From Vondammii sp040505895 (lineage in GTDB: Bacteria; Pseudomonadota; Gammaproteobacteria; Chromatiales; Chromatiaceae), in the NCBI GenBank assembly GCA_040505895.1, contig JBEVXU010000011.1:49408-113407 (forward strand): a stretch of 64,000 nucleotides of DNA, given 5' to 3'. The translations under genes and the position numbers were made by a program. Below, piece after piece: positions 1 through 8,539 of the stretch (the stretch's first letter is position 1; every line of letters begins with the position of its first letter). Under the pieces are notes generated by a model that saw only the letters and a program-made list of their open reading frames with translations, did no database searches and was not told where the DNA came from.

Positions 1-655
1 GCGCCTGGTTGATTCGTTGGGGCATTTCACCCTGCTGCAGTAGGTCGAGACCACTGGAATTGATGGCGGTGATAGTTTCGAGGGTAATACCACAGGCCCG
101 CTCCACCTCCCCGGCCAGAGTGACCAGCCGACCCATATTTTCACTGCTCGGATCAACACCACCAAAACAGGCCAGATTGCTACCGATACCGGCGATGCGG
201 AGGGCCGGCAGCTTTTGTGTCTCTCTAGCCAACGGGATCAGCTGATCCGGCCAGACTCCTTCACGCAGGTCCCCGAGATCCACCATCAGTATCACTTCGT
301 GGGTCCGGCCCGCCCTTGCCGCCGCCGTGGAAAGAGCAGCCAATACAGACAGCTCCGAGTTGAGGCTTCGATCCACCAGTCGCACCACCTCATCGACGGC
401 GGAGAGAGGCGGTATACGTAGCAACAGATAGTCACTCTCTATACCCGCCTCTTGCATGCGGCGGATATTTTCAAAGCGCGAATCGGCAATACCGTCCACT
501 CCCCCCCGCAACATCGCCTCAGCCACTTGCGGATGGCCGCAGGTGGCCTTGGTGACACCGTAGACACCGATACCACTCTGCCTACACAAGGAGACGATAG
601 TACGACTATTGTGCTCAATCTTCTCCAGATCGATAGTGAGATAGGGCGTCTCCAT
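1..655 (-). CDS. orr: ornithine racemase, partial (C-terminus beyond window)
   Basis: PLP-dependent alanine-racemase-like fold; expected to interconvert L- and D-ornithine as the entry step of the oxidative ornithine pathway. The frame is open from the ATG at 655 to base 1, giving 218 residues of a family usually around 350, so the 3' end lies off the left edge. The start METPYLTIDLEKIEHN and the PLP-lysine segment YGVTKATCG near residue 37 are typical of the YhfX/ornithine racemase group of fold-III enzymes. It begins 5 bases after the oraE stop, the last visible gene of the operon. Assignment to ornithine rather than another amino acid rests on the neighbours; a generic alanine racemase-like enzyme is the alternative. 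Confidence 0.85.
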   Translation of the reverse strand, partial: METPYLTIDLEKIEHNSRTIVSLCRQSGIGVYGVTKATCGHPQVAEAMLRGGVDGIADSRFENIRRMQEAGIESDYLLLRIPPLSAVDEVVRLVDRSLNSELSVLAALSTAAARAGRTHEVILMVDLGDLREGVWPDQLIPLARETQKLPALRIAGIGSNLACFGGVDPSSENMGRLVTLAGEVERACGITLETITAINSSGLDLLQQGEMPQRINQA

Positions 656-660
656 AGCGG

Positions 661-2859
661 TTACCGCAAACTATCACGTTGGCACAGCTTGCGCACCAGG
701 AAGTTGGCCACCTCTTGTCCCCTTGCACCACGCCCAAAACCTGCATCGAGACCACACTCCCGGGCCAACTGATCACTTACCTGGGCGCCGCCGGCGACCA
801 GCAGCAACTCCTCTCGCAGCCCCCGCTCCACCGCCAGTCGATGAAGGTGACGCATGTGTCCTTTATGCACATCACTGTGGGTAACGATGGTGGAGATCAA
901 CACCCCATCTGCATCCAACTCCACCACCTTCTCAATCAACCGCTCGATGGAGACCGAGGTACCGAGAAAGTGGCAGTGGAAACCGTAGCGTTCAATGCCG
1001 CCGTGTTTGATATCGAGAATTTCGTGGATTCCCACCGAGTGCTCATCTTCCCCCACTGTGGCCGCGACCAGATGGATGTTACGGGGGCGAACCCAAGCTT
1101 CGATCTCCTCATTCGAGAGTAATTCTTCGTCCTTACTCTTCGGCAGCAGATCTGTGCGGATCGGCATATCCAGCACCCCTTTGATCTCAAACAGGCTCCC
1201 CTCCGCCGGATGCATTATCCGCCGACTGATCACCTGGGGGTCACTGAGATTCATATGCCGCACCATCTCCAGAGCCGCAGCCTCAGCAACTTCAGGTTGC
1301 TCAGGGATAAACAGGGTGACACAGACAACACCGTCTCCATGGCGCTCCACTTCCGGACGCACAATCCCCTGTCGCCGCTCTTCAAGGGGGACCTTCAGCC
1401 GTTCATTGACACTGTCCGCCGGATCCAGTTCATCGATATAGACGATCTTCGAAGGGTCGCAGAGGGTGCAGCCGCCGTACTCATCACAAGGCTTGCCGTC
1501 ACCTTGGGCGTAACGGTTGTTGCCAAAATGACCACACACCGGGGCACCGTAGTCGGCTTCACGCGGAGTCACACTGCCCGCGCCGTCACCACCGTCGACA
1601 CGGCGGCTGATGCCGTCTCCCCGCCGCTCGGGATAGTAGCCGGAGTCGACAAACTGTCCCGCTTCGACTGCGGCGTAGTAGCCGCCCTGTTCGAGGATCT
1701 CCTGTAGAAAAAGCACCGCCCTCTCTTTCAACTCACGCACCTGTCGGCGCATGGAGTCATCCTCTCTCACCTCTAAAATTTCTGACAGCCCATCGAGCCC
1801 CATCAGTGTCTGGCGAGTGGTGTTGACAGCGGCAATATTGTTGTAGTGCCAGGGGATATTACGCCCCTCATCCGGGGTGATGGTGCTCTGAATATCGGCA
1901 CCTGCAAGGCGGGAGATCAGGGTATCGAGTACATGGGTAACGATTGCTTCCTGGGTGTCGCTCTCCATATAGCGGGTATTCTGCTGGGCACGCATGGGGA
2001 AGCCAAGAAACAGCTCCCGCAGGGCAATGGCATAGGGAAGATCGAGGCGCATCTTGGGGGCGGGCGGTGCTGTCGGCGGTACGGTGGAGAGGGCGATCAG
2101 CTCTTTTGTCATACCCACCGCCAGAGAGAAGGCACAATTGACGGCATGCTGCACAAACAGCTCCGGCGTCACCTTCCACGCCTCCTTTGCCGTGGCGTTG
2201 GCGTTATGAGCGCCGTCGAGCTGCAAAATACCACCTGCCGCCATCACCGATTTCGCCTCGGCGGCATCGACGAAGGAGCGGTGCATATTAATATTGCGGT
2301 AGAGCACGTTGTACTGAGGGTCCTGGTGGGCGCCGTTGACCCCCTCTTCATTGAACAGTACCGCCATCTCCGGCCCGGCAAGACCGCTGACATAGGAGTG
2401 GAAGTTGATTGGTCGGCCTACCTCATCCTCAATGGCATCCAGTGCTTTACGGCTGGCGCGAATCTGTTTGCGCGTTACCGGGATACCACCGATACCCTCG
2501 GGGGTACCTTCTATCAGACCGTCTATATGAGACTGGCCGGTGGTACGGATTACCATAATGTGGTCGGCACCGTGCCAGGCGGCCATACGCATGCGCCGCA
2601 AGTCATCTTCAAACCGACCTGAGGCGATTTCAGTAGTAATTACATAGTCACACTGGGGGTCGATACCGCCAAAGTAGGCAGCGGCGGGAAGGGGTATGGA
2701 TTTTTTTAAATTCTCCGTAGTGTCATAGTAAGTGAACGGGCCAATCTGCTGATCCTTCACCGGCCGGCGCCAGAACCACCCTTTGCGCCTGGGACGATAG
2801 AGGTCGAGATCCGCCAGTACCAACTCGATATCCAGTTTTTTGTCGGGATGAAGTTTCAT
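661..2859 (-). CDS. oraE: D-ornithine 4,5-aminomutase, large subunit
   Basis: Large subunit of the adenosylcobalamin- and PLP-dependent aminomutase that moves the delta-amino group of D-ornithine to give 2,4-diaminopentanoate. The 732-residue length equals that of the clostridial enzyme. The N-terminal TIM-barrel half carries family blocks such as ITTEIASGRFEDDLRRMRMA and VGRPINFHSYVSG. The C-terminal Rossmann half begins about residue 610 with VGEDEHSVGIHEILD, the segment holding the cobalamin-ligand histidine, followed by HGGIERYG and a glycine-rich end (GFGRGARGQEVA). The ATG at 2857-2859 has AGGAG almost touching it, six bases after the oraS stop, so translational coupling with oraS is likely. 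Function depends on B12 supply; no B12 genes are in the window. Confidence 0.95.
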   Translation of the reverse strand: MKLHPDKKLDIELVLADLDLYRPRRKGWFWRRPVKDQQIGPFTYYDTTENLKKSIPLPAAAYFGGIDPQCDYVITTEIASGRFEDDLRRMRMAAWHGADHIMVIRTTGQSHIDGLIEGTPEGIGGIPVTRKQIRASRKALDAIEDEVGRPINFHSYVSGLAGPEMAVLFNEEGVNGAHQDPQYNVLYRNINMHRSFVDAAEAKSVMAAGGILQLDGAHNANATAKEAWKVTPELFVQHAVNCAFSLAVGMTKELIALSTVPPTAPPAPKMRLDLPYAIALRELFLGFPMRAQQNTRYMESDTQEAIVTHVLDTLISRLAGADIQSTITPDEGRNIPWHYNNIAAVNTTRQTLMGLDGLSEILEVREDDSMRRQVRELKERAVLFLQEILEQGGYYAAVEAGQFVDSGYYPERRGDGISRRVDGGDGAGSVTPREADYGAPVCGHFGNNRYAQGDGKPCDEYGGCTLCDPSKIVYIDELDPADSVNERLKVPLEERRQGIVRPEVERHGDGVVCVTLFIPEQPEVAEAAALEMVRHMNLSDPQVISRRIMHPAEGSLFEIKGVLDMPIRTDLLPKSKDEELLSNEEIEAWVRPRNIHLVAATVGEDEHSVGIHEILDIKHGGIERYGFHCHFLGTSVSIERLIEKVVELDADGVLISTIVTHSDVHKGHMRHLHRLAVERGLREELLLVAGGAQVSDQLARECGLDAGFGRGARGQEVANFLVRKLCQRDSLR

Positions 2860-2865
2860 CTCCTG

Positions 2866-3216
2866 TCACACCAGTTCATCCCAGTGCCGGCCGTTGAGCA
2901 GGGCCAAACCCGCTTCGCGCACTCTGAACCCTTTTGTTCTGGCCAGTTTCAGCACCAGGTGCCCGGCACCATGACCCAGCAGATTGAGCTCCTCCATCCT
3001 TTTCACCAGCCGCCCACTCTCACTACTGTCAAAGCCCATACGCAGCAGCAGGGAGCGCTCAATGGAGGGTGTTGTGTGGGTCCGCGCCTCCTCTACCATC
3101 GGATCCACCACCTGATTGACCAGTTTCCAGAACTCCTCATGGAGCTCCCCGTCATCCAGCTCTTTTAGGGACTCTTTGCGCCGAGTGTAATCATCCGCTC
3201 TTTCCGTGATTGCCAT
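2866..3216 (-). CDS. oraS: D-ornithine 4,5-aminomutase, small subunit
   Basis: Small partner subunit of the ornithine aminomutase, needed with OraE for activity. About 116 residues, close to the clostridial length of roughly 120, with family features such as ERADDYTRRKESLKELDDGEL and a C-terminal GHLVLKLARTKG segment. An upstream ATG at 3234 is possible, but the ATG at 3216 has a strong GGAGGAGAAG ribosome-binding site at 3221-3230 and begins MAITERADDY as expected, so I chose it. The gene overlaps the end of ortB by 26 bases and is followed directly by oraE. Confidence 0.92.
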   Translation of the reverse strand: MAITERADDYTRRKESLKELDDGELHEEFWKLVNQVVDPMVEEARTHTTPSIERSLLLRMGFDSSESGRLVKRMEELNLLGHGAGHLVLKLARTKGFRVREAGLALLNGRHWDELV

Positions 3217-4615
3217 AGACCTTCTCCTCCACATACCGGCGGCTACTACCTATATCAGCAGCCAAAAATTCAATATCCGTATCGGTCAACACCACCGTTG
3301 TGGGCAGTGAGTCAAGCGTATGAGAGAGATAGCGTTCTCTCAGATAATCCATATTCATATCCACCACTCGTATTTGAGAGGGATGTTCAGGGATTACTAT
3401 AGACCTCCCTGGGCAACTGTCACGGGGATCACCGCGCAGCACCTCAATTCCCATCTCAAGGGCCAGATTCAACTGAGCCAGGGAATGCTTTCCGGCACCG
3501 GTGTACTCGGTCTCCTGAACCACCAGAATTTGCTCCCGTTCCATGGAGCCGGCAATGGCAATGGCCGCCGCCAGGGAGATGTTACCGGCGGGTCCCCGCT
3601 CCATCCCCTCCAGCTCTGCCAGCAGTTGGGTGGCGTAGAACACCTCGCCCTGGGTAACGGTGACAAAGCGGTCCATGTAACGCAGGGAGCGTGCGGCATT
3701 GCGCGGCACATCAGCACGGTCAGGGACAGTGGTGAATGGGATGGAGAAACCGGTGTGGCCGGTAGTAAAGGATTTGCGGTTAAAGTCGTGGTCCGATGCC
3801 ATATGCAAGCCACTGAGATCAACACTCGCCGCAACCACTTCGCAGTCGTCAGCTCCCGCTTTGTGCAGCCCCCGGGCGGTACCGGTGACATTACCGCCAC
3901 CGGCATGGGTGGCAATAACACAGTCGGGAAAACAGCCACAACGTTCGCGCACCTGCCGAGCCAACTCGTAACCGAGAGTCTCGACACCGAGAATAGAGTA
4001 GGGGGTATAGAGAGAGGCGTTGAAATAGCCGGTCTCTCGCAGGGTGTCGAGAAAAACAGTGAAAAGCTCGGGGCCGACCGAGAGGCGCACCACCTCCGCC
4101 CCATAGGCCTCACAAGCCCGGGTCTTCTCGGCGATCTCAGGCTGAGCAACACCACAGCTATCGAAAGCCTCCTGCACCAGGATACACTTTAGCCCCGCCT
4201 TCGCCGCCTGAGAGGCCACGGCGGCACCGTAATTGCCGCTGGTAGCGGCGGCTACGCCAGGATAACCGCGCTTGGCCGCTTCATGTATTGAGAGCGAGGC
4301 ACGACGGTCCTTGAACGAACCGGAGGGATTGGCTGCCTCATCCTTGAGAAACACCCTTGCCCCCTTGCCTGGCGGCCTCAGGAGACGGATCAGGGCGGTG
4401 ATATTCTCCAGTTCCACCAATGGAGTGTTACCCACCGCCGTGCGCGACTGAATCCTGCGAACCTGATCAATATCGTAGCCGGTATCACTGAACAGCCGTT
4501 CATAGTCGAAGGCAACGACACCGGTACGGTAGCGCTCATAGTCAATGCCCACGGAGGTGCGCATGATCTCCTCTCGTTGCGCCGTCACCTCTTGATATGC
4601 AGAAGCAGTCATCAT
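3191..4615 (-). CDS. ortB: 2-amino-4-oxopentanoate thiolase, PLP (beta) subunit
   Basis: With OrtA cleaves 2-amino-4-oxopentanoate with CoA to acetyl-CoA and alanine, the last step of the pathway. The 474-residue protein is a fold-II PLP enzyme related to threonine synthase/cysteine synthase. The PLP lysine lies in NPSGSFKDRRAS near residue 104, a substrate-loop SGNYG motif follows, and a glycine-rich phosphate-binding loop THAGGGNVTGTA sits near residue 240. An N-terminal extension before the PLP domain fits OrtB. ATG at 4615 overlaps the ortA stop by 4 bases (ATGA type), and the 3' end overlaps oraS. The adjacent ortA makes a generic threonine synthase-like identity unlikely. Confidence 0.93.
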   Translation of the reverse strand: MMTASAYQEVTAQREEIMRTSVGIDYERYRTGVVAFDYERLFSDTGYDIDQVRRIQSRTAVGNTPLVELENITALIRLLRPPGKGARVFLKDEAANPSGSFKDRRASLSIHEAAKRGYPGVAAATSGNYGAAVASQAAKAGLKCILVQEAFDSCGVAQPEIAEKTRACEAYGAEVVRLSVGPELFTVFLDTLRETGYFNASLYTPYSILGVETLGYELARQVRERCGCFPDCVIATHAGGGNVTGTARGLHKAGADDCEVVAASVDLSGLHMASDHDFNRKSFTTGHTGFSIPFTTVPDRADVPRNAARSLRYMDRFVTVTQGEVFYATQLLAELEGMERGPAGNISLAAAIAIAGSMEREQILVVQETEYTGAGKHSLAQLNLALEMGIEVLRGDPRDSCPGRSIVIPEHPSQIRVVDMNMDYLRERYLSHTLDSLPTTVVLTDTDIEFLAADIGSSRRYVEEKVYGNHGKSG

Positions 4616-4929
4616 GCCTCCGCCTTACGCAGCAGAGCCCGCACTTCGCCACCAATAGCGGAGAGTTGGGATAGAGGAGCACCAAAGCTGTGGCTGTAGG
4701 CGGGATTAACCACTGCCAGTCGCCCCCTCAGCCTGCGGCCGGTCACCGTCTCGACCTCTACCTCATCACCCAGACCAGCCTCCGCTGTCAGAAAACCTTT
4801 TACCCGCATCTCCAGCGGCAGCCGTTGGGTATCTTCAGGCAACGTCTCGGCACGCTCACCAGCCGCCAGTAAAATGGAGTGGATCTCTACCCATACACCC
4901 TTGTTTACCCGCTCACCCATAAAACCCAT
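4612..4929 (-). CDS. ortA: 2-amino-4-oxopentanoate thiolase, small (alpha) subunit
   Basis: Small subunit of the OrtAB thiolase. It has 105 residues (102 if the ATG at 4920 is used), the usual size. The family pattern is visible: a start GVWVEIHSILLAAGERA, then PLEMRVKGFL, then VETVTGRRLRGRL and VVNPAYSHSFG. No catalytic motif is recognisable outside OrtA itself, so the call depends on this pattern plus its place directly between ord and ortB. It overlaps the 3' end of ord by 17 bases and ortB by 4, so the three genes are probably translated together. Confidence 0.92.
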   Translation of the reverse strand: MGFMGERVNKGVWVEIHSILLAAGERAETLPEDTQRLPLEMRVKGFLTAEAGLGDEVEVETVTGRRLRGRLAVVNPAYSHSFGAPLSQLSAIGGEVRALLRKAEA

Positions 4930-5974
4930 TCCCGCTGCCGATCATCTCCCTGACATCACCCAACAACGCTGCAGGAGGAGGCAGATCACTCATGGTGTGA
5001 AGACCTGGAGAGGCGTTAAGTATCCGTGGAATCATATTCACCGCCAGGGCACAGGTAGCCACTCCACCGGGGATCTCCGGACTCCCGGCCAAGTGGACCG
5101 ACGGTGTACCGTCAATCTCAATGCTGTCGCCGGTCTCCACCCCTTCCAATCCGGGGTGGATCTGTTGAGGATGAATCAGCGTAATCACAGGCTCACCCTC
5201 GCGGTAGGCTATGGCCTGGTGAAAACAACCGGCCACCTCGCCGGGTTCTACCGTGACAAAGGGGGTCTGCCGCTTAACGCCGGCAATAATCGGCTCCCGG
5301 AGCTCCTCGATATGCTCAATCTCCCAGCCCACAGCGGCGGCGACCATTTGAATCGACTCCCTGAAGCCGAAATGGCCCACCACACTCCCCTCCTCGATAC
5401 CGTTGTAAAACTCCTCCTCGGTAAGACCGACCCCCTGACTCTTGAGTACAGAAGGGCCATAGGGCGAGAGGTCATTGACCCGCCGGGCGGTGATGGAATG
5501 GATATCGGAGCAGACGCCGCTGAGAGTGATCAAAAGGAGGTCAAGGACAAATCCGGGATTGATACCGGTACCGACCACGGCAACACCATGCTCCAGGGCG
5601 AGCCGGTCCAGTTTTTCCGCTGTCTCAAGCGAACTGCTCGCCGGATATGCCATCTCTTCCGCTATAGAGATCACAGGGATACCGTGACGCAACAGAGAGG
5701 TCAGCTCGCCCAAGGCATCATCGAGACGAGAGCAGGTGGCCTGAATCGCCACTTGGGGTCTGCTCTGCTCAATCAAGGACTCCAGGTCCCCGTCGATCCG
5801 AATGCCCAGCGCCTTGCCCTGCCCTGCTGCCAACCCCAGATCCATGCCGACACGCTCCTTCCTCCTGCCGAAAACCCCGGCCGGCTCCATGCCTATTTTC
5901 TGCAACACTAGGCGGGCGATACCGGTTCCCATCTGACCGGCGCCCAAAATAAGAACACGCAGCTTCCCGCTCAA
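4913..5974 (-). CDS. ord: 2,4-diaminopentanoate dehydrogenase
   Basis: NAD(P)-dependent deaminating dehydrogenase that turns 2,4-diaminopentanoate into 2-amino-4-oxopentanoate and ammonia. The 353-residue protein has an N-terminal Rossmann motif, VLILGAGQMGTGIA at about residues 7-20, and a DapB-like layout. The block VVGTGINPGFVLDLLLITLSG near residue 135 is characteristic of the family. The start is a TTG at 5974 with AGGGAG about nine bases upstream; the ATG at 5993 is in another frame. It is the first gene of the operon, so the promoter should lie in 5975-6130, where I see no convincing consensus. Confidence 0.9.
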   Translation of the reverse strand: MSGKLRVLILGAGQMGTGIARLVLQKIGMEPAGVFGRRKERVGMDLGLAAGQGKALGIRIDGDLESLIEQSRPQVAIQATCSRLDDALGELTSLLRHGIPVISIAEEMAYPASSSLETAEKLDRLALEHGVAVVGTGINPGFVLDLLLITLSGVCSDIHSITARRVNDLSPYGPSVLKSQGVGLTEEEFYNGIEEGSVVGHFGFRESIQMVAAAVGWEIEHIEELREPIIAGVKRQTPFVTVEPGEVAGCFHQAIAYREGEPVITLIHPQQIHPGLEGVETGDSIEIDGTPSVHLAGSPEIPGGVATCALAVNMIPRILNASPGLHTMSDLPPPAALLGDVREMIGSGNGFYG

Positions 5975-6589
5975 CAGAGTCGACTCCCTTCATCTGCCTA
6001 CTTTGACGAATTCCAATAAGAGCATAGTCGGCACTTCAGACAATGTGCCCTATCTGAATATGAGTATAGAAGAGAACAGTAAAATTCGTTGACTACCGCC
6101 GCCCATCCGCAATATCAAAACCGGCCCGGCCAATGAACCTAGAATCCTCAGTTGACCGCTCCATTCTACGGGCAACACATTGATTTTAATTGCATTGACT
6201 GCGATTACCTATTCAACTCTCCGGGTGAATTACGCTACAGGGCGGATAGCACACTTGAGTTGGCGCATTACGGCGTTACAACTCCTTGGAATAGAACAAC
6301 TATTCCGCGTCGTTGTGCCTTGTACTGCACCACCGCAAGCGCACTCTCCACCCCGTCCAACTGAGGATTCTAGGATGAATAAACCTGACAGCGTTCTAAG
6401 GAAACTCTAAATGAATAAAAGACGCATGATTTATCGCCCCAGGAACCGCGCCACTACTGTATTTGTACAGTTCCACACCGATCCAGGACAAAACTTCCTT
6501 TTTTCTCCGTCTGCTATAATTTCACTAAAGAAAATGGCCCACAGGCCGATCACTGGGTTAGAGAAGTAGAACAGACGAAAGGTAATATC
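5975..6589. other. gene-free stretch before the yjfB-like gene
   Basis: No coding region is supported here. It must hold the promoter of the ornithine operon (reading left) and of the yjfB-like gene (reading right). A TATAAT-like hexamer lies about 70 bases before the yjfB start, without a clear -35. The middle is occupied by the inverted-repeat element at 6138-6374. Short open frames at 6152-6410 lie within that element and look non-coding. Confidence 0.6.
6138..6374. repeat. MITE-like element, family 1, complete copy
   Basis: Bounded by a perfect 17-base terminal inverted repeat, CCTAGAATCCTCAGTTG at 6138-6154 and its complement at 6358-6374. It is flanked on both sides by the pentamer ATGAA (6133-6137 and 6375-6379), which looks like a target-site duplication. 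The 237-base element carries no transposase, so it would be non-autonomous. About 82 bases of its right end recur, inverted, at 50049-50130. Confidence 0.8.
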
Positions 6590-6805
6590 ATGGAAATCGG
6601 CGGCGTATCAATCAACACTCAGGGGCCACAGACAACCAGTGCCGGCGGTGATCCCGCACGAGCCGCTCTCTCCGTGGCAACCTTCAAGAAGACACAGGAT
6701 ATCCAACAGCAAGCGGCTGAACAGCTGATCGGCTCCCTAGCAGAGACCGCCGTGGTCAAAGATCCCAACTCAGTGGTAGGGCAGAATCTGGACGTATTTG
6801 CCTGA
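6590..6805 (+). CDS. YjfB-like putative motility protein
   Basis: A 71-residue soluble protein of the YjfB_motility type. The family signature of a short Ala/Thr-rich N-terminus, then ATFKKTQDIQQQAAEQLIGSL, then a C-terminal VGQNLDVFA is present; in relatives this reads like LKKAMDxQxQQAAxLL...NxGxxIDVxx. The molecular role in this family is not established beyond association with motile bacteria. It stands alone, with no flagellar genes nearby, and is followed by a hairpin at 6824-6858 and a stronger one at 6883-6915. The start ATG has AGACGAAAGG upstream, a modest ribosome-binding site. Confidence 0.7.
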   Translation: MEIGGVSINTQGPQTTSAGGDPARAALSVATFKKTQDIQQQAAEQLIGSLAETAVVKDPNSVVGQNLDVFA

Positions 6806-6882
6806 AGAGGCGCAGGAATAAGTAACTCTCCCGGCGGTAGCAAGTTAGCCAGGGAGAGTCTGTTTGTCGGGACAAAAAGAAA

Positions 6883-6915
6883 GGGTTAGCGGACCGGCGT
6901 CTACTAACCCTTTTT
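6883..6915 (+). terminator. bidirectional hairpin terminator
   Basis: GGGTTAG (6883-6889) pairs with CTAACCC (6904-6910), followed by five T on the plus strand and preceded by an A-rich tract that gives a T-rich run on the minus strand. It could end the yjfB-like transcript. It also closely resembles the terminator after the intact tRNA-Lys at 18174-18201. Confidence 0.7.
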
Positions 6916-6923
6916 CTATGTAT

Positions 6924-6968
6924 GTTGGGCGACGGGCGACTCGAACGCCCGACCAGTGGATTAAAAAG
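6924..6968 (-). pseudogene. 3' half of a tRNA-Lys(TTT)
   Basis: On the minus strand the sequence from the anticodon loop (CTTTTTAATCC) through the T-arm (GGGCG/CGCCC around TTCGAGT) to the acceptor strand matches the intact tRNA-Lys at 18212-18287, apart from acceptor-stem changes and a degenerate 3' end (CAACA in place of CCACCA). No 5' half follows beyond about 6970, so it cannot form a tRNA. The terminator-like hairpin downstream is also shared with the intact locus. Confidence 0.8.
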
Positions 6969-7004
6969 CCGTCAGATACATTCCATCTTCAGTTGCCACT
7001 GACC

Positions 7005-7180
7005 AACTCAAGTTTCGGAGTTCAAATGACGTAAAAGTCTTAAATAGACCGTCCCTTCTCCCTCAGGGAGAAGGACAGGATGAGGGAAATCAGAAGAATC
7101 AAAGCATTAGCTTTTCAACTCCCCTCACCCCAACCCTCTCCCTGAGGGAGAGGGGGCTAACGAACTCCGAAACTTGAGTT
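7005..7180. repeat. MITE-like element, family 2, long copy
   Basis: A perfect 19-base terminal inverted repeat, AACTCAAGTTTCGGAGTTC at 7005-7023 and its complement at 7162-7180. Inside are two short palindromic blocks of the CTCCCTCAGGGAG kind. Flanks share ACCA, a possible target duplication. A 109-base relative lies inverted at 50330-50438; the copy here carries about 70 extra internal bases. No coding capacity. Confidence 0.8.
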
Positions 7181-7471
7181 ACCAACAATTATTGCCATTA
7201 CTTGCATGCAAGTGCGGCATGGAATATACATCCCAAATCATCACCTCTCAGCTAGTCCATTCCGGCATACATGACAACGACCACCCTCCAAACATCCACC
7301 CTTGCGGAATGAGCTATTATGTTCTTAGTGGTTTAAATGCCAGTGGCATCGAGCACACTACTACTTTAGTTCCCTTAATTGCCGAGAATGCCAAGTAGAG
7401 TGCCTCTACATAATGGAAGACGGTATAGCCACCTGAACATAGTTAACGCCATGACTTGAGGGAGAAGAGAG

Positions 7472-8485
7472 ATGAACAAGCATTGGAGGCTGGGAGGCGT
7501 AGCGATCATAGCCTTGGTTGTCGTAATCCTGTTGGCAGCGTTCATGCGTTCCGGATGGGAGGCAGATCAACAACCTCAACATGAAGTCACCATCGCCGTG
7601 GCGGCAACGCCTGCCCCGGGCCTTGTGTTCGTCGCACACGAGGGAGGCTTCTTCACCGCCGAGGGTCTGAAGGTCACACTGCAAAAGCACTCCTCGGGCA
7701 AGGCGGCACTGGAGGCGACGCTGGCAAACCAGGCAGCTATCGCGGCCACCTCGGAAAACCCGGTGATACATGCCGCCATGAAGGGTGAGAAGGTCCGCCT
7801 GTTTGCCACCATTATGTCCACTGAAAGAAACTACGCAGTCGTGGCACGCAAAGATCGCGATATTACAAACATTGCCGAACTCGCTGGGAAACGAGTGGGT
7901 GTCACCCGCGGTACCAACAGCGAGTTCCTGCTCGAGTCGATGCTGACACTAAACAACCTGCTTCCCGGCAGTATCGAGAATGTACACCTGGTGCCGAACG
8001 ATATCGTCGATGCCATTGTCAGAGGCGAGGTCGATGCCATCTCTTCATGGAACCCCCACCTCTTGAAGGCCAAAAACCAGCTGGGAGACAACCATCTGGT
8101 TTTCTACGGCAATGAGCTATACACCGCTACCTACAATCTTGTGGCCATGGAGCCGTTCATTGCCCAAAATCCAGATGTGATCGAGAGAATTCTGCGTGCC
8201 ATGACGCAGGCAGCGAAATTTGTCATAGAGGATCCGACGCGCGCGCAGGGGATGGTAGCCAAACATATCAAGCTGAGTACCGCCCAATTCGCCGAGCTGT
8301 GGGATATCTTCAAATACGATGTAAGCCTCGATCAGGCGTTGATAACCACCATGGAGAATCAGGCGCGCTGGGCCAGATCCAAGAGGGGTGAGGAGCTATC
8401 CGCTCCCCTGCCCAATTTCCTGGATATCGTTTATCTGGATGGACTAAAAAGTGTCAATCCGGAGGCCGTTTCCATCATTCACTAG
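7472..8485 (+). CDS. NMT1/SsuA-type periplasmic substrate-binding protein
   Basis: A 337-residue periplasmic or membrane-anchored binding protein of the ABC nitrate/sulfonate/taurine/thiamine-precursor class. Residues 8-25 form a hydrophobic N-terminal segment. The family blocks follow: VTIAVAATPAPGLVFVAHEGGFFTAEGL, AELAGKRVGVTRGTNSEF and EVDAISSWNPH. It is preceded by GAGGGAGAAGAGAG, a good ribosome-binding site. There is no permease or ATPase beside it; instead it is followed after 54 bases by a giant hybrid histidine kinase. I infer that it may deliver ligand to that kinase rather than to a transporter. The ligand cannot be read from the sequence. Confidence 0.8.
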   Translation: MNKHWRLGGVAIIALVVVILLAAFMRSGWEADQQPQHEVTIAVAATPAPGLVFVAHEGGFFTAEGLKVTLQKHSSGKAALEATLANQAAIAATSENPVIHAAMKGEKVRLFATIMSTERNYAVVARKDRDITNIAELAGKRVGVTRGTNSEFLLESMLTLNNLLPGSIENVHLVPNDIVDAIVRGEVDAISSWNPHLLKAKNQLGDNHLVFYGNELYTATYNLVAMEPFIAQNPDVIERILRAMTQAAKFVIEDPTRAQGMVAKHIKLSTAQFAELWDIFKYDVSLDQALITTMENQARWARSKRGEELSAPLPNFLDIVYLDGLKSVNPEAVSIIH

Positions 8486-8539
8486 CCTGATGCCGGCAAC
8501 GAATCAACCACGCACCAAGGTGAAGGAGGAAGATGAGTC

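Noticed and set aside
679..1707. Several plus-strand frames across oraE
   Set aside because: They lie opposite a full-length, motif-rich OraE and show no family features.
6455..6475. CTGTATTTGTACAG-like palindrome as a LexA box
   Set aside because: Spacing between CTG and CAG is 8, not the 10 of the gammaproteobacterial SOS box.
7174..7398. 74-codon open frame after the family 2 MITE
   Set aside because: No ribosome-binding site, no recognisable family, and it begins inside the repeat end.
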